Source: Phanerochaete sordida (taxonomy: Eukaryota; Basidiomycota; Agaricomycetes; Polyporales; Phanerochaetaceae). Taken from it: a stretch of 64,000 bases of DNA. The position numbers and the translations under genes were made by a program. The stretch is from positions 496,001 through 560,000 of the forward strand of contig BPQB01000015.1 of the NCBI GenBank assembly GCA_019973155.2. The letters run 5' to 3'. The notes beneath the pieces were generated by a model. The model had not been told where the DNA came from. It searched no databases and saw only the letters and a list, made by a program, of their open reading frames with translations. This document shows, piece after piece, positions 33,346 to 44,222 of the stretch (positions are counted from its first letter, which is position 1; the number at the start of each line of letters is the position of its first letter).

Positions 33346-34330
33346 TCCAAGCCTCTTTCGCGAACCATTGCGGTTGGCCGCAGTTGGCCCTTTCTCAGTT
33401 TGGGGAACGACCTGCGACATGAGTGCCTATAGGCAGGCTTCGCTAGCCGAGCGAATTGGTGACCGTCAAGAGAATGAGTCGCCAACAGGGACTGAGCGTA
33501 AAATGAGTTCATTATACACGGTGACAGAGGTGTGACAAAGGCAGCGTGAAGGAACTCACGTCGATTCTGTGGCCTTCGTGTGGCGGACAGACACGAGGCT
33601 TCGAGATGCGACGACGCCTGCAGCGATCGCGCCCTGGCGCTGCATAAAGAAGGATTTTCAACGCTTGAGCTGCATTTGAAATGTGCCAGGCGGACCTGGA
33701 CAAAGGGCTCCGCAGCGCCGCGAGATCCCCGATGGCTAACCATCGCTTTGGCCGCACAGTCCGAGCTCTGAAAGAAAAATACGCGACGTCACTTAAGCTT
33801 CCGCTAGCGTGCAGTCGATGATCGCCTGGTCGCGCAGGTCGCTGTGTGGCCACTGGCCGGTCTTTGACAAGGCTGACAGGCGGGGCAAAACGCTCCAGGG
33901 CGCAGCGACCTGTCGTCACGATTCGTTGATACCGCCAGGTCCGTACATTCACCTGGCCAGATGAAAGGAGCGACGTTAGTGCTTCCAAGACCTTAGAAAC
34001 CCGTTTTATACAGCGGCTCACCAATGGCGCGGTAGCACTGGAAGCGGGCCTGCACGGGCGCACCGTCCGTTCGCAGCGGCGGAAGAATAGGGGCATTCAA
34101 AGTTGGGGTCGTAACTGGCGTAGCAGCTCAACTTCGAATGTGCCTTTTGCCGTACCGTACCGTGCCCCAGAGCGATCGGCATGCGACGGAGAAAGCCAGA
34201 AAAGCCCGTCCTGTACAGCCAGACGTGCGTCCGCGCCGCCTCTTCTAGACCGACTGGCGGCCCGCGCGTCCAGTACGAGCCGGTACCAGGGCCGCGCCAC
34301 CGCTGCGCTCGCAGAGAGCTGCCGTCGACA

Positions 34331-36900
34331 ACCTGCGGCCGGCCGTCCGTCGCTTCTTGATGCCGCCATATTCGCACCCTCGACCTGGCCAGCCGGTAGG
34401 CCCCATCATCGCACGCCTAGGAACACGTCGAATAGCTCACCGAGGGCCCTGGCTCGCACTGCGCTGCGCCACAAGACCGGCGGCCGGCGGCGGATGTCCC
34501 CACAGCTGATGCGCACAGCTGCTGCGCCGGGCCCAGCGAGGACCTCCTTAGACTGCGTGCGTTCCAGAGCCTGCTGCCCGCGGGTGCGGTGCGGCGGCGT
34601 GCCAGGGAGTAGGCCGTGTGCGGTCACCCGCTTGCGCGAGCGCGTCGGCGCGCTCCCAGCAGAGCTAGCCGCGCAAGACTGCGACGCACGGCCCGCGCGC
34701 CGCAGCGCCGCCGGACTGCCAGATGCGTGCATGCGGCGTGCGGAGCACAGGGCGCAGACCGCGGCCCGCGCAGCTCTGTACGCAGTGCTTCCGGTTCCCA
34801 GGGCCCGTGAGCGCCGAGGGCGGCTGCGAAGTCCGAGAATGTCGCCACAGTCGCGACGCCAAGGCACTGCGCCGCCGTCGCCGTCCCGCGCGTAGAACGG
34901 GTCTAGGCGTCCAAGCCTGCACGCGGACGCTGCTAGAGCGGCGCGCAGCTTGGGGAGGCGGGCGGGCGGATGAACGGGTTGGGCGATGTGCGGGCGCGGA
35001 TGGCGGCGTGCGGCCTGGGGGCGCGGGCGCGCGGGCGCGCGATGCACCGCGTACGGAGTGGGTGTGGTGCCGCAGGGGCGCGCGCACAGAGGAAGACGGC
35101 GCCGGGGCTCGAGCGCGGTGGAGGTGTGCCGGCACCATCGCAGATGCCGTATAGAGGCGTTGTCCACGGGTGCCGTCCCACGAGTGGCCGCACTACCGAT
35201 GCGCGCGAGGCGGTGGACGGCGCAGCACGTCCCACCCGCCGCCGAGCCGCCAGACGCGCCGTCGTACACGACACAGCGCCGCGGGGCCCCTAGCCCATAC
35301 CGCAGCAGAGCGCGCGGAGGCTGCGTCGAGTCGCCCGGGGAGGCGGTGGCGCGGATGGCGGTGTGCGGCACGCGGGCGTGCGATTCGCTGCCTGCACGGT
35401 GCAGACGACGCCGCAGGGTGGTACGCGTACAGCACGACGGCGCTGGAGCTCGAGAGCGATGGAGTGTGTCGGCGCAGGACGCGGCTGCCGTACAGAGGTG
35501 CTGCGCGCGGACGCTGTCTGTGACGACTGAGGACACGCCTGTCTCGACGGGCCCAGGCACCCATACCTCACATCGCCGCGCGCAGCGGCGACTGCGAAGC
35601 GGCAGAGCGACACCGGCGCCTCAAGAGACGCACCCATGAAGCTCTGTGCTTGCAGGGATACCCTCGCGCGGACGCCTCCGACGCGCCCCTCGCGCAGCGC
35701 TGCTGCCGCCAGCCCGCCGCCTTGCGCGCATCAGTAGTTCGGCCGCCCGCGGGACAGCGCCCGTCGTTGTGCGAACGCGCGGTTCTCGGTCTTCACTTTT
35801 TGTCGCCAGGCCGGGCCCACAAGCCTGCCTGCGCGAGATATCGTCAGCGGTATGCAAGGCTGGGGGCGCGTAGACTGCCTCACGCAAGGTATCGCGATGG
35901 CGACGCGCCGGACGCTGTCCACGCTAAACAGCGGGCAGGGTCACAGCGATGCGGAGCGCTCCTTCCGCGAAAATGGCGTGGAGGCGAGCCCTTGGACAAC
36001 AACGGTCGACGTGGTGAAGTGAAAGAGGCATCAGCGACGCTTGCCTGTTGTGGATCCCCGGGCATTGCCGCGGGCGTCTCATCGAATATCCCGACGCCTT
36101 TGCACTTCTCCAGCACCCCCATTCGGTCGCTGGAAGGCAATCCCGCGCTGTGACGCACGACGCCAATCTATCCTTTTGTTATCTCCTGCGTGCTCCTGTG
36201 ACCAAGTCTCAGCGCCGCCTCCTAGCATGTTGGTCACGCCTTCGTCTGCACCCGAGCTCGCCCCTTGGGATCGTGGTCGCACAGTCACTCCTTTCTGCTC
36301 CTTGCATATTCCGTCCTCTTGGCTGTGGTCTGCGGCCTGCGCACACGCCAGCCAATTCTGCGGTGCAGGGCGAACCCACCGTCGTTCGCTCCTCCATTCG
36401 GCCCGTCGCCCGCGCATGCACGGTCACGATTTACATCCCTGGGCCTGATCGCCCGAGGAATACCTCCGTCGGTGAATAGGCTGGGCGCGGGACGGAGTGG
36501 GTCGCACCCTCCCCTGACTGATATGGCATCTCGCTCCGTCGTGGCGGCCACGTGGGCAGACGAAGAGCAGCTCCAGGCCCCCAGGGGCGCCGCGGCGCTG
36601 CCGGCCGCTGCCATTTGCCGCGCGAGAGGCCCTCTGAAAATTGAGCGAGGCACGCTGATAAATTGCTCCAGGCGTGCGCGTCGCTCGGCGCGCCGAGGTG
36701 ACGCTGCGGGATTATGTAAGGGGGCCCTCCCACGTCGGCGCGCCGCGCGACGCGCCCTCCGTTCGCGACTGAGTACTGACAGGCGGAACACTTGGCGGTG
36801 GCTTCGCGAAGCGGCGCGCCCGTCGCCTTCCCGCGCGATTTGGGCATTCGACAGCCCTTATCGGCGCCGCTGTAAGCGCTGACGTCACCCGCGCTCACGT
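34331..36900. other. GC-rich, gene-poor region with internal repeats
   Basis: Very GC-rich DNA with open frames in most frames, none with conserved motifs or credible splice sites. Part of 35060-35150 resembles 35400-35500 in direct orientation (shared CGCCGCAGGG...CTCGAGnGCG...GTGTG spacing). About 70 bp at 35159-35230 recurs inverted at 35703-35775. The long minus-strand frame at 34406-35560 looks like a by-product of base composition. Confidence 0.4.
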
Positions 36901-36909
36901 CCGAGACCT

Positions 36910-36916
36910 TATAAAA
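36910..36916 (+). promoter_or_regulatory. TATA box before the glycosyltransferase-like gene
   Basis: A consensus TATAAAA in a CCTTATAAAACC context, followed by a CT-rich stretch (36938-36965) that is a likely transcription start. The ATG is 344 bp further on, so the 5' UTR is long or spliced. Confidence 0.55.
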
Positions 36917-37259
36917 CCAGACGCTGCTCGTCGTCGACTCTCTACTCTTCTCTCTTTCTGCCCCCATGTCGTCTGCTCCAACGCCGCGCCAGAACGCTCC
37001 AGAGCCCTATAATTGCGCAGCCGGAGACGGGCCAATCACACGTGTCGCGAGAATGAAGCCCGCGGGATGATCGTGCCTAGGCGTTTATCTGCCGGCCTTA
37101 GGAGGATCGAGGCGATGAACCTTGTCGCCCCCGGTCGTTATTCGCCATGGCGCACACAAAGACTCTCAGGAGTGTCACCCAGCCTTTCCAACCCTCGACC
37201 GCAACCACCACCTCCCCAACCGCCCTCCCGCGCCCCTGCGAACACCGCGCGGGCCCGCC

Positions 37260-39154
37260 ATGCCTCGCTGGTCGCGAAAATGGACCACGCTGATGGCCAT
37301 CACCGCCCTCCTGATTTGCGGCTCCTTCTACCGATACCGCCGCTCGGGGTCATATGGCGACCTGCAGTACTTGGACAGCGACGAGCTTGTTTTGGATCTC
37401 GGGGGCCCCGTGCGTCGCGTTGTTCCTCGCGTCTTCACGGCACCTGACGCGCGATCGCAGATACAAAGACTCTATCCCGAGCCCGCGCCCAAGATCACCA
37501 TCATCGCGATATGGAACCCAGGACCGACCCAGCCGCTGTACCTCCCGAATTTCTTCGCGTCCGTGGCGGCGAACCCCATGCTCGACGTGCTCTTCGTCAA
37601 GGACGACCGACACGAAGTCGGATGCGAGGAGCGCCTAGCACCGGGAATCGACAACGTCCGCGAGATCTGCCTGTCAAGCGAGGAATATTGGGGCCTCCAC
37701 GCCGACTTTCTGTGCGAGCGGTGGGGCGGCTGCACGGAGCTGCAACGCGAGACTGTCGTCAGCAAGATGTACGAGCGGCGGTGGGGCGACAGGGTGCGTG
37801 TCCGAACACCGAGCGTCGCGCACGCTTCTGACCGTCCCCGCACAGGTGCACGCGTACTTCCGCCCCTTCCGGCACGCCGTCTTCCGCAAGTGGCTCAACC
37901 CCGACACGCCGATCTGGGGCGTGTGCGACATGGACACGTTCCTCGGCAACTTTGAGCGCAACTTCCCCTGGGACGAGGCCGAGAAGTACGACCTGCTCTT
38001 CCCGAGCACGCCGATGGACCACGAGGACGTGCTGCTCTACATCCCCGGGCACCTCGGCTTCTACAAGAACTCGGAGCACCTCACGCAGGAGTTCATGAAG
38101 TTTCCGCAGGTGCGCACGCTCGACGGGTTCATGCAGCAGCAGTGGATGGACTCGGGCGCCCCAGGTGCGCCGCCCGCGCCTCCCTCCGCGCGCCCTTGCT
38201 AACGCGCCGCACAGACGAGGGCGAGTGGTCGAACTGGGCGTTCGTGCACACGGACCTGACCTTCCTGCGCTTCCCGGGGCTCGTCATCGGGCAGTACCAC
38301 CTGAGCATGCCCGGCGCAGGGACGTTCTCGGTCGACAACGCGGGCTACTGGGTGCACATGAACCGGCTGCTCGACCCCGCGAACGGGCTCATGCGCGCCG
38401 CGCTCGCGTACGCGCTGCGCGAGCACGCGCGCAGGCCGCGCAAGGCGCTGTTCAGCGGCAACGGCGAGGAGCGCGCCGTCGTCCTGCGCGAGGGCGCGTA
38501 CGACGGCTTCGTGTGGTTCCCGAGACACTACACCGTCGACCTGCTCATCCCGAGCGAGCTCATCACGGGCGACTGGTGGCAGACGAAGAAGTGCGTCCCT
38601 CTCCCCTCCTCCCCCTTCCTCCCTCTCGCTTCACGCCTCCGACGTTCCGCTGACGCTTGTGTGGAGGTTCGTGATCCGGCGCGAGCGCGGCGGGCCGGTG
38701 GTGTACCGCACGGAGCCGATGTACGGCGACGACTGGTGCGCGCTGCCGCCCGAGGCGTACACGCACGAGAGCCCGACGTGGATCGGCTCGCCGATGCTTG
38801 CGCACGACGCGCTGTATAACCATTTCCAGGCGGAGAAGTATTCGGGTGCGTCGCGGTCCTTGTTCGCTTCGTGTTCCGTCTTCGTTCGAGGGCGGTTTGG
38901 CTGGAGGTCGCTTCCGCTCGCCTTCACCCTAGCCCACATCCAATTTCGGTCCCCTTCATCTTCACGCACTCACTTTGGTCCCGCTCCTGGGTGTGCTCCA
39001 TGCTGACATTCACGCAGACTGGTGGAAGAACCCCGGGCTGCCCGCCAAGGCGCTCTCGCGGCACGAGGTGCTGTACGTGAACAAGGACGTCGGCGCGTGG
39101 GTCTGGGACGACCGCGGGCGCATCGTGTTCAACTCGACGAAGGACGCGGCGTAG
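37260..39154 (+). CDS. Type II membrane glycosyltransferase-like protein (DUF6625-like)
   Basis: Exons 37260-37793, 37846-38164, 38215-38590, 38667-38845, 39018-39154; 514 residues. Residues 9-26 (W-T-T-L-M-A-I-T-A-L-L-I-C-G) form a signal anchor after a short basic N-terminus, pointing to a Golgi type II protein. Residues about 75-300 follow the DUF6625 layout: I-T-I-I-A-I-W-N-P, L-P-N-F-F-A-S-V-A-A-N, L-F-V-K-D-D-R, W-G-V-C-D-M-D-T-F-L-G-N-F with a D-x-D at the usual sugar-nucleotide/metal site, and G-H-L-G-F-Y-K-N. The C-terminal 200 residues contain V-D-N-A-G-Y-W-V-H-M-N and a final Asp/Trp-rich segment. The acceptor at 38666 (GTGGAG) is unusual but gives the only continuous frame. Donor sugar and target are unknown. 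Confidence 0.78.
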
Positions 39155-40920
39155 CGCGCCGTGGCGCATACCCGGACGCTGGCCTTACCCCGGACCTGGA
39201 CACCCCTCGCTCTCCAACTTTTACATCCCTGTTTTCCAGAGTTCCTTTGCGCCCAGACGCGACGCCCGCTCGGACTCTGTTCGCACGTCTTGTCCATCCC
39301 TAGCTCTCTCATCCCTATGTAGGTCGCCCGCGCACGGCTCTCCCTTGTAATGCTGCACTATAGACGCTCCACCCTACGTTCGCAATGCTAATCGCTTTTT
39401 GTATCTGTCATGCGCCGTCGTGCGCCGGGAGAAGGGAGTGGTTTCGCGTGTGCACGAGCAGGTTTGACGCCGGGGATTCGAGGGCGCTGGCGCCTGCCTC
39501 TGGTTCCGCCTCGAAGTCCCGCGCCGCGACGTGCAGCCCCGCAGGCCCTACGCCACGGCGCTTGCAGGTCTGCCATGTTACCAGCCCACCAAACGGTATT
39601 CACGCGTGGCGCAAAGGCTCGATGTCCCTGCCCCAATGCAGGGTACACGCACGGTGGCGGACGGCAGCGCACTCCCCGGGACGGCGGCTCTGCAAAGCGA
39701 GTACCTCGGGCGGTGGCGAGCGCATCCTCGGAGCCCACGCAGGTTCGTCGATCCGCGACATCGCGCGCGCGTACGCCGCGCGTTGCGCGACGCTGGAGTC
39801 GGCAGCCGCGGCTCTGCTCACGGCGAAGGACATCTACAAGGTCAGTCCGGCACCCTAGCCTTGGTGTGCCCTGCGGTCATGTTTTGCTACGCACAGAATG
39901 GCACACGCTCGCGTGTCGCTGCTGGCTGCTGCTCGAGGGGCATGCGGGCGCCCCCTCTGCCGTGGCGCGCCCGCCGCTGTGTGCGCGGCAGAGCCCGGGC
40001 ACAAGGCCCGCCGCACGGCGCAGGCTTGCTGTTCTCCGCGTGGATCGCGCGCTGCAAAGCGCGCGTCGCTGTGGCGCGCCGCCGCAGCTTCCGTCAAGGA
40101 GCGGCACAGAGGCGGTGCGTAGTGCACGGGCCGTGCGCACGCCACGTCTGGTACCTACGCGATGCAGATGTTCGCTTCCGGAGACGTGCGAAGGCGCGTG
40201 CAAGCTGGCCCTGTCTGCGCGCTGCTGGCTGAGCGCGGCCCGCGAAGGCGGGCCCTGCCAGTGTATGCGCAGCGCGCGGGCATCGGCTTCTGCGAGGTCA
40301 GCCCGACGCCTTGGCCTCCCTATGCGACGCTGACTCTTGCTCGCACGCCCAGACCAGTATCCCGAGTATATGACTCTGACTTCGCCGCCAGACGCTGCTC
40401 GAAGAGCTGTGCCGAAGCCAACCTCAGCTCGGGATCATGCATGGGCGCGTAGGCGCGGTCTCCACTGTGCCGTACAGAGAAGAAGGACCTACAGTGGCGC
40501 GCACTGCCTACACCGGCGTCGCCGCGCGCTGGCTGACGACCATATCTGGAGTTCCTCGTGGTATTGAGCAACATCGGCTTGGTGTATGCGTTGCGTCGAC
40601 GACAGGCCAATGCGCAGACACCGGCCTTGAGGTATGGGACCTCCTTGCTTTGTGTGTCTGTGCAGCACTGCTCGTGAGTTTCTTGTGTGGGTAAGTTTCG
40701 GGCGGCGCTGACTTTGTTCTCCCCATCGCGTCAGGTCGGGTGCACGGGCCTGATGGTGCCACCAGAGTCCACGGTCGACAACACTTACCATACTCGGGAT
40801 ACCTCGAGACATGGCGTCGAGGCGACGGTTTGCGCTCCTCGCATACTCTCGCGCGCAGCGAACACAGGACGAGTGGCGCAGAGCACGACGGCTGGTCGTA
40901 GCATGTCTGCGGTTTGGCGA
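39155..40920. other. Intergenic, 1.8 kb, no gene supported
   Basis: GC-rich with several overlapping frames around 39400-40450 but no domain, splice pattern or paralogue. A weak TATGTAAAAG sequence at 40921 is a candidate TATA element for the next gene. Confidence 0.45.
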
Positions 40921-40993
40921 TATGTAAAAGGGCCAGCCGTCGCCGTTTCTGCACTCATTACCGCCCCAGTGTCAACTCCTCTTCGCGAACGCT

Positions 40994-43550
40994 ATGCCTC
41001 CTCCCGTCTCCCGCTCGTCTGCAGCAATACACAGCGAAGCTGCGGACCAACCCACGGACAGCGCGTGGTACGCCTTCACGCCCGCCACGAGACGCTGGGC
41101 GTTCTGCGTCTTCCTGCATGTGCTCCTCGTGCTGCTGCACCTGGTCGCCGTGATGGCGGCCGATGCACGGTGGGAGAGCCGTGTCACCTGGGATCTCAAC
41201 GGCTTCACGGCAGCCTGGTTGCCTTTGCTTCTGTCGAGCGGAATACGCATCTTCGCGATGGTGCGTCCTGTACCTCTGCATACGGCGGGTACACCATGCT
41301 GATGACGTGCTCAGCTGTATCTCACGTTCTGCGTAAACCGCACGCAGCGACTCATGGTGCAGCGCGACATGTACCTACAGCAGGAGCTCACAGATCTTCA
41401 CGACAAAACTCACGCTTGGAACGGCCTCTGGTCAGCACTGGAAGCTTGTTGGTGGAAGCTCAAGAAGAAGGAGAGCATGTCAAGCGTGTCTGTGATAACG
41501 CTGTATATCTCCATGATGATCGTCCTGCACGTGACTATCCCTGGAACCCTCCAAGTCGTGACCTACTTGGACACTGACACAGTGAGCCGCAATATCACTC
41601 TCGCAAACGCGAGCTATGTTCCAGAGTAAGCATGCGCACATCTCTTGTGTTGTGTAGGCTAATTTCCAGCGACCATAGCCTGCTCATCCCGTACGACATT
41701 CTGTCAGTGTACAACCAGTTTCCGACCAAGGGTCTGACGGGGAATATGGTCTATGACGTCATTCCTTTGGTGCCTAACGCGACAGCGACCACTGAGGTCA
41801 ACGCAGCCATTTACGAAGTCGACTGCGGCGTTCTTCCAGACCTGCAACTGGTCGCTCCGAATGCGTGTTCCGACTCTGGCTCCAGCATTACAAACGGACA
41901 GACAAACCTCCTGTTTACGGCTACAAATGAGACGTGCAATGACATGTACATCACCCTCCCTGCGCCCTGTACGTTGTCTCATGCTTCGCAGGACCTACGC
42001 TGATCGTTCACATTAGACTACCCCTCGGTGTACACGGGCCGGCTGACGACTGGCTGCAGCATACCATATCTTCCTGATGCAATGTACAGCATGCAATCCA
42101 TGCCCATCATCGTCGCCTCCACTATCCCGATCCTCGACTCCCTCGGAAATCGTAGCGCAACCTCGGACGGAGCGCCTTCGATTCAGATCACGCCGCAATA
42201 TCTCGAGGTCAGCATCTTCGAGCAACAAGGCACGTCTCATTTCTCATTCTGAAACCGATATATCCTGACAATAGCTGTATTCTTTCACAGAGTCCGTGAT
42301 TATGACCGGCCTGCAAGTCCTTGCGTGTAACGTGCAGATAAACGATACCAAGATTAATGTTTCTTCGGTGACGGGGGAACCCGTCGATCCTCAAGGACCT
42401 GCAAGAAACGCTACGTGGAAGACCTGGACGCCTCTCGGAAACGTCGCCGTGGACGGTCGCCTCGCGGGGGTGAGCTCATGTCATTGGAACTGCGCGGGAC
42501 GCAAACTAACGTCCTATCGCAGGCACAGGCCGCCTCGCTCAAGTCGCCACCAAGTTATCGCGCAGTGTCTCTAATGCCCGGAGGCACCACGCAGGTGTAT
42601 CCAGTGCTGACGAACGTGTCATTTGATGCCGAATCTCCCTCCATGCTATTCCCAGACCACGACTCCGCCAACTCTCAGTACTATCACGGTGTGAACGACT
42701 CAACGGTCAAGGTGCTTCCGCTTCAGTTTGATACGTGAGTTCAAGCTGGCCACACTGCCCATCCGCAGCCTTTGAGTGTGACTCGCTACTTGCAGATTCC
42801 TCACTGCAGATCTCGGACTGGTGACAACGTATGCTGCAGACCTGCGAAACATGACGATATCTCTTCAGGACTTGAATTTCAGCATCGGTAAAGCCCTTGC
42901 TGCCATCTATTGGTATGGTACGCCATCCCTGTTTTTCTCGTAGTCGAGGCATGAGATACCTAATATGCGACTTGTGCAGGCAGAAACGTCAACTACTCCG
43001 ACCCGCACCTCGTCATGAGCGTAGGAGTGTGCTCAGCCGGATCTGTCAAAGTCGAGACAGAATCGAGCGAGGCTCTCATACCCACGACGGTGGTGCGCCA
43101 AAGACTAGAGGTGTGTTCCCTCGCACCACTCCTCGGAGTATGGTTGGCCTGACTTGCAGTCGTGCCGTAGATCTCATGGATGATGGTCAGTATATGCCTT
43201 GCTTTTGGTGCCCATCCATGCACTGAGCGTATGACCGTCAGGCTCTTATAGGCCTTTCTGCGTCGACTGTACTTTGCTTCCTGCTCGAAGGTCTTATAGC
43301 ATGGAACCATCAGGGCTACCTCAAGGAGGACGAAGCTCTCACACCTGGCACCATGGGCGTCCTCCAGGTCTCGTGTCTCGTTCGCGGAGAGGACGAAGCC
43401 CTGAGAGTACGAAACATGGACATCGACACGCTCCGAGCCGCCGGCAGGGACGTCCTAGTGCTGATGATGGATGTGATCAGGAAGAACGGCGAGCAGGATG
43501 CAGACGGGCAGAAGGCTAAAAAAACTTGTGTCAATGGAAGGTGGCTCTGA
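40994..43550 (+). CDS. Multi-exon membrane protein with large glycosylated outer domain
   Basis: Nine exons: 40994-41260, 41315-41625, 41670-41968, 42017-42229, 42291-42469, 42523-42734, 42796-42887, 42980-43110, 43242-43550; 670 residues. Hydrophobic segments lie near 34-55 (F-C-V-F-L-H-V-L-L-V-L-L-H-L-V-A-V), 69-85 and 150-172. A long region of about 400 residues follows with many N-x-S/T sites (N-I-T, N-A-T, N-E-T, N-R-S, N-V-S, N-D-S, N-M-T, N-Y-S) and scattered Cys, so it probably faces outside. A last hydrophobic stretch, G-L-S-A-S-T-V-L-C-F-L-L-E-G, precedes a charged tail. The intron at 42230-42290 begins with GC, not GT. The intron 43111-43241 may hide a 15-nt exon. This layout is common for orphan membrane proteins in Agaricomycetes; I recognise no named family. 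Confidence 0.72.
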
Positions 43551-44222
43551 TGGCGAGGCCAAAGACTGAGGAGGCCAAACAGTCGCTCGAGCTCGAATTA
43601 GCGGAATTAATACGTCTTCTCCTGGCAAATTGACGTTCATTTTCCGTCAAGGAAACGTCGATCAGACCAGGATACATGTGCTCAAGAACAGGTAATCGTG
43701 GCATCTGTCTCCGACTTCGAAAAGCTACTGTAATGATTGATATGCTGTCCATATGTTCAAGCGGGGTTCTAGCCGTATTTAATTTTGTACAGCCCTCAGT
43801 ACCGATAAAATATCCCAGCGAGATGCACGAGCGACGGGGCCAGAGGGAGTATCTCCAGAGCGGCATGCCGGGGACAGAGCCTCTCGGGTCGCCGAAACGG
43901 AGAACGGGGCGTCGCCTGAGGCCCGATCAAGCGCTCTGTTCGTGACGACCGACCAGGGCCAGCCTTCTGCCCCAACAAAGAGTCTGAACTACGCCTGGCT
44001 TGTTCACAAGGTCTCGCATTCCCGTATCGCTAGAAAAAGTGATAGTAGGCTACTATCCGGCAGCTGGATAGTAGGCGCTATCATGCTCCGATCAATCGCC
44101 TCCCGCCAATCCTCTTCCACGCAACGCCCTGACCCTTCCTGCGTAGACGTCTAGGCAACCTTCACATCGAAAAAATCCGTCGCGCTCTGTTGCTGCTCAC
44201 AGAGTCTTAACAGGGGCAAGCT
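43551..44222. other. Intergenic, promoter side of the second F-box gene
   Basis: No gene is seen. It contains the palindromes at 44041-44082 (separate entry). Confidence 0.5.
44041..44082. repeat. Two related palindromes
   Basis: A perfect 8-1-8 inverted repeat (GATAGTAGGCTACTATC, 44041-44057) is followed nine bases later by GATAGTAGGCGCTATC (44067-44082), which shares its left half. They lie 140-180 bp upstream of the ATG of the F-box copy. They could be operator-like sites or the ends of a tiny element. Confidence 0.5.

Larger units (their letters stand above)
31767..34330 (-). repeat. Duplicated block containing a family A gene (pairs with 45.8-47.7 kb)
   Basis: Reverse-complement match to 45795-47739. 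It includes the whole family A gene with about 240 bp of 3' flank, and about 0.7 kb of 5' flank from 33.6 to 34.3 kb. The segment of about 0.44 kb at 33.17-33.61 kb (first-exon start and promoter) is missing from the other copy. The far end carries a coding-like piece with Y-R-L-V-L-D and, near 34020, R-F-Q-C-Y-R-A-I-G-E-P-L before a stop. Confidence 0.75.

Noticed and set aside
34406..35560. 384-residue open frame on minus
   Set aside because: Very high GC leaves most frames open here. There are no domains or conserved splice sites, and the composition is Arg/Ala/Pro/Cys noise.
43160..43190. Exon after TTGCAG at 43159 in the membrane protein gene
   Set aside because: In the required phase it hits TGA at once. 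Joining 43110 to 43242 gives an open frame to the end; a 15-nt exon at about 43171-43185 stays only a possibility.
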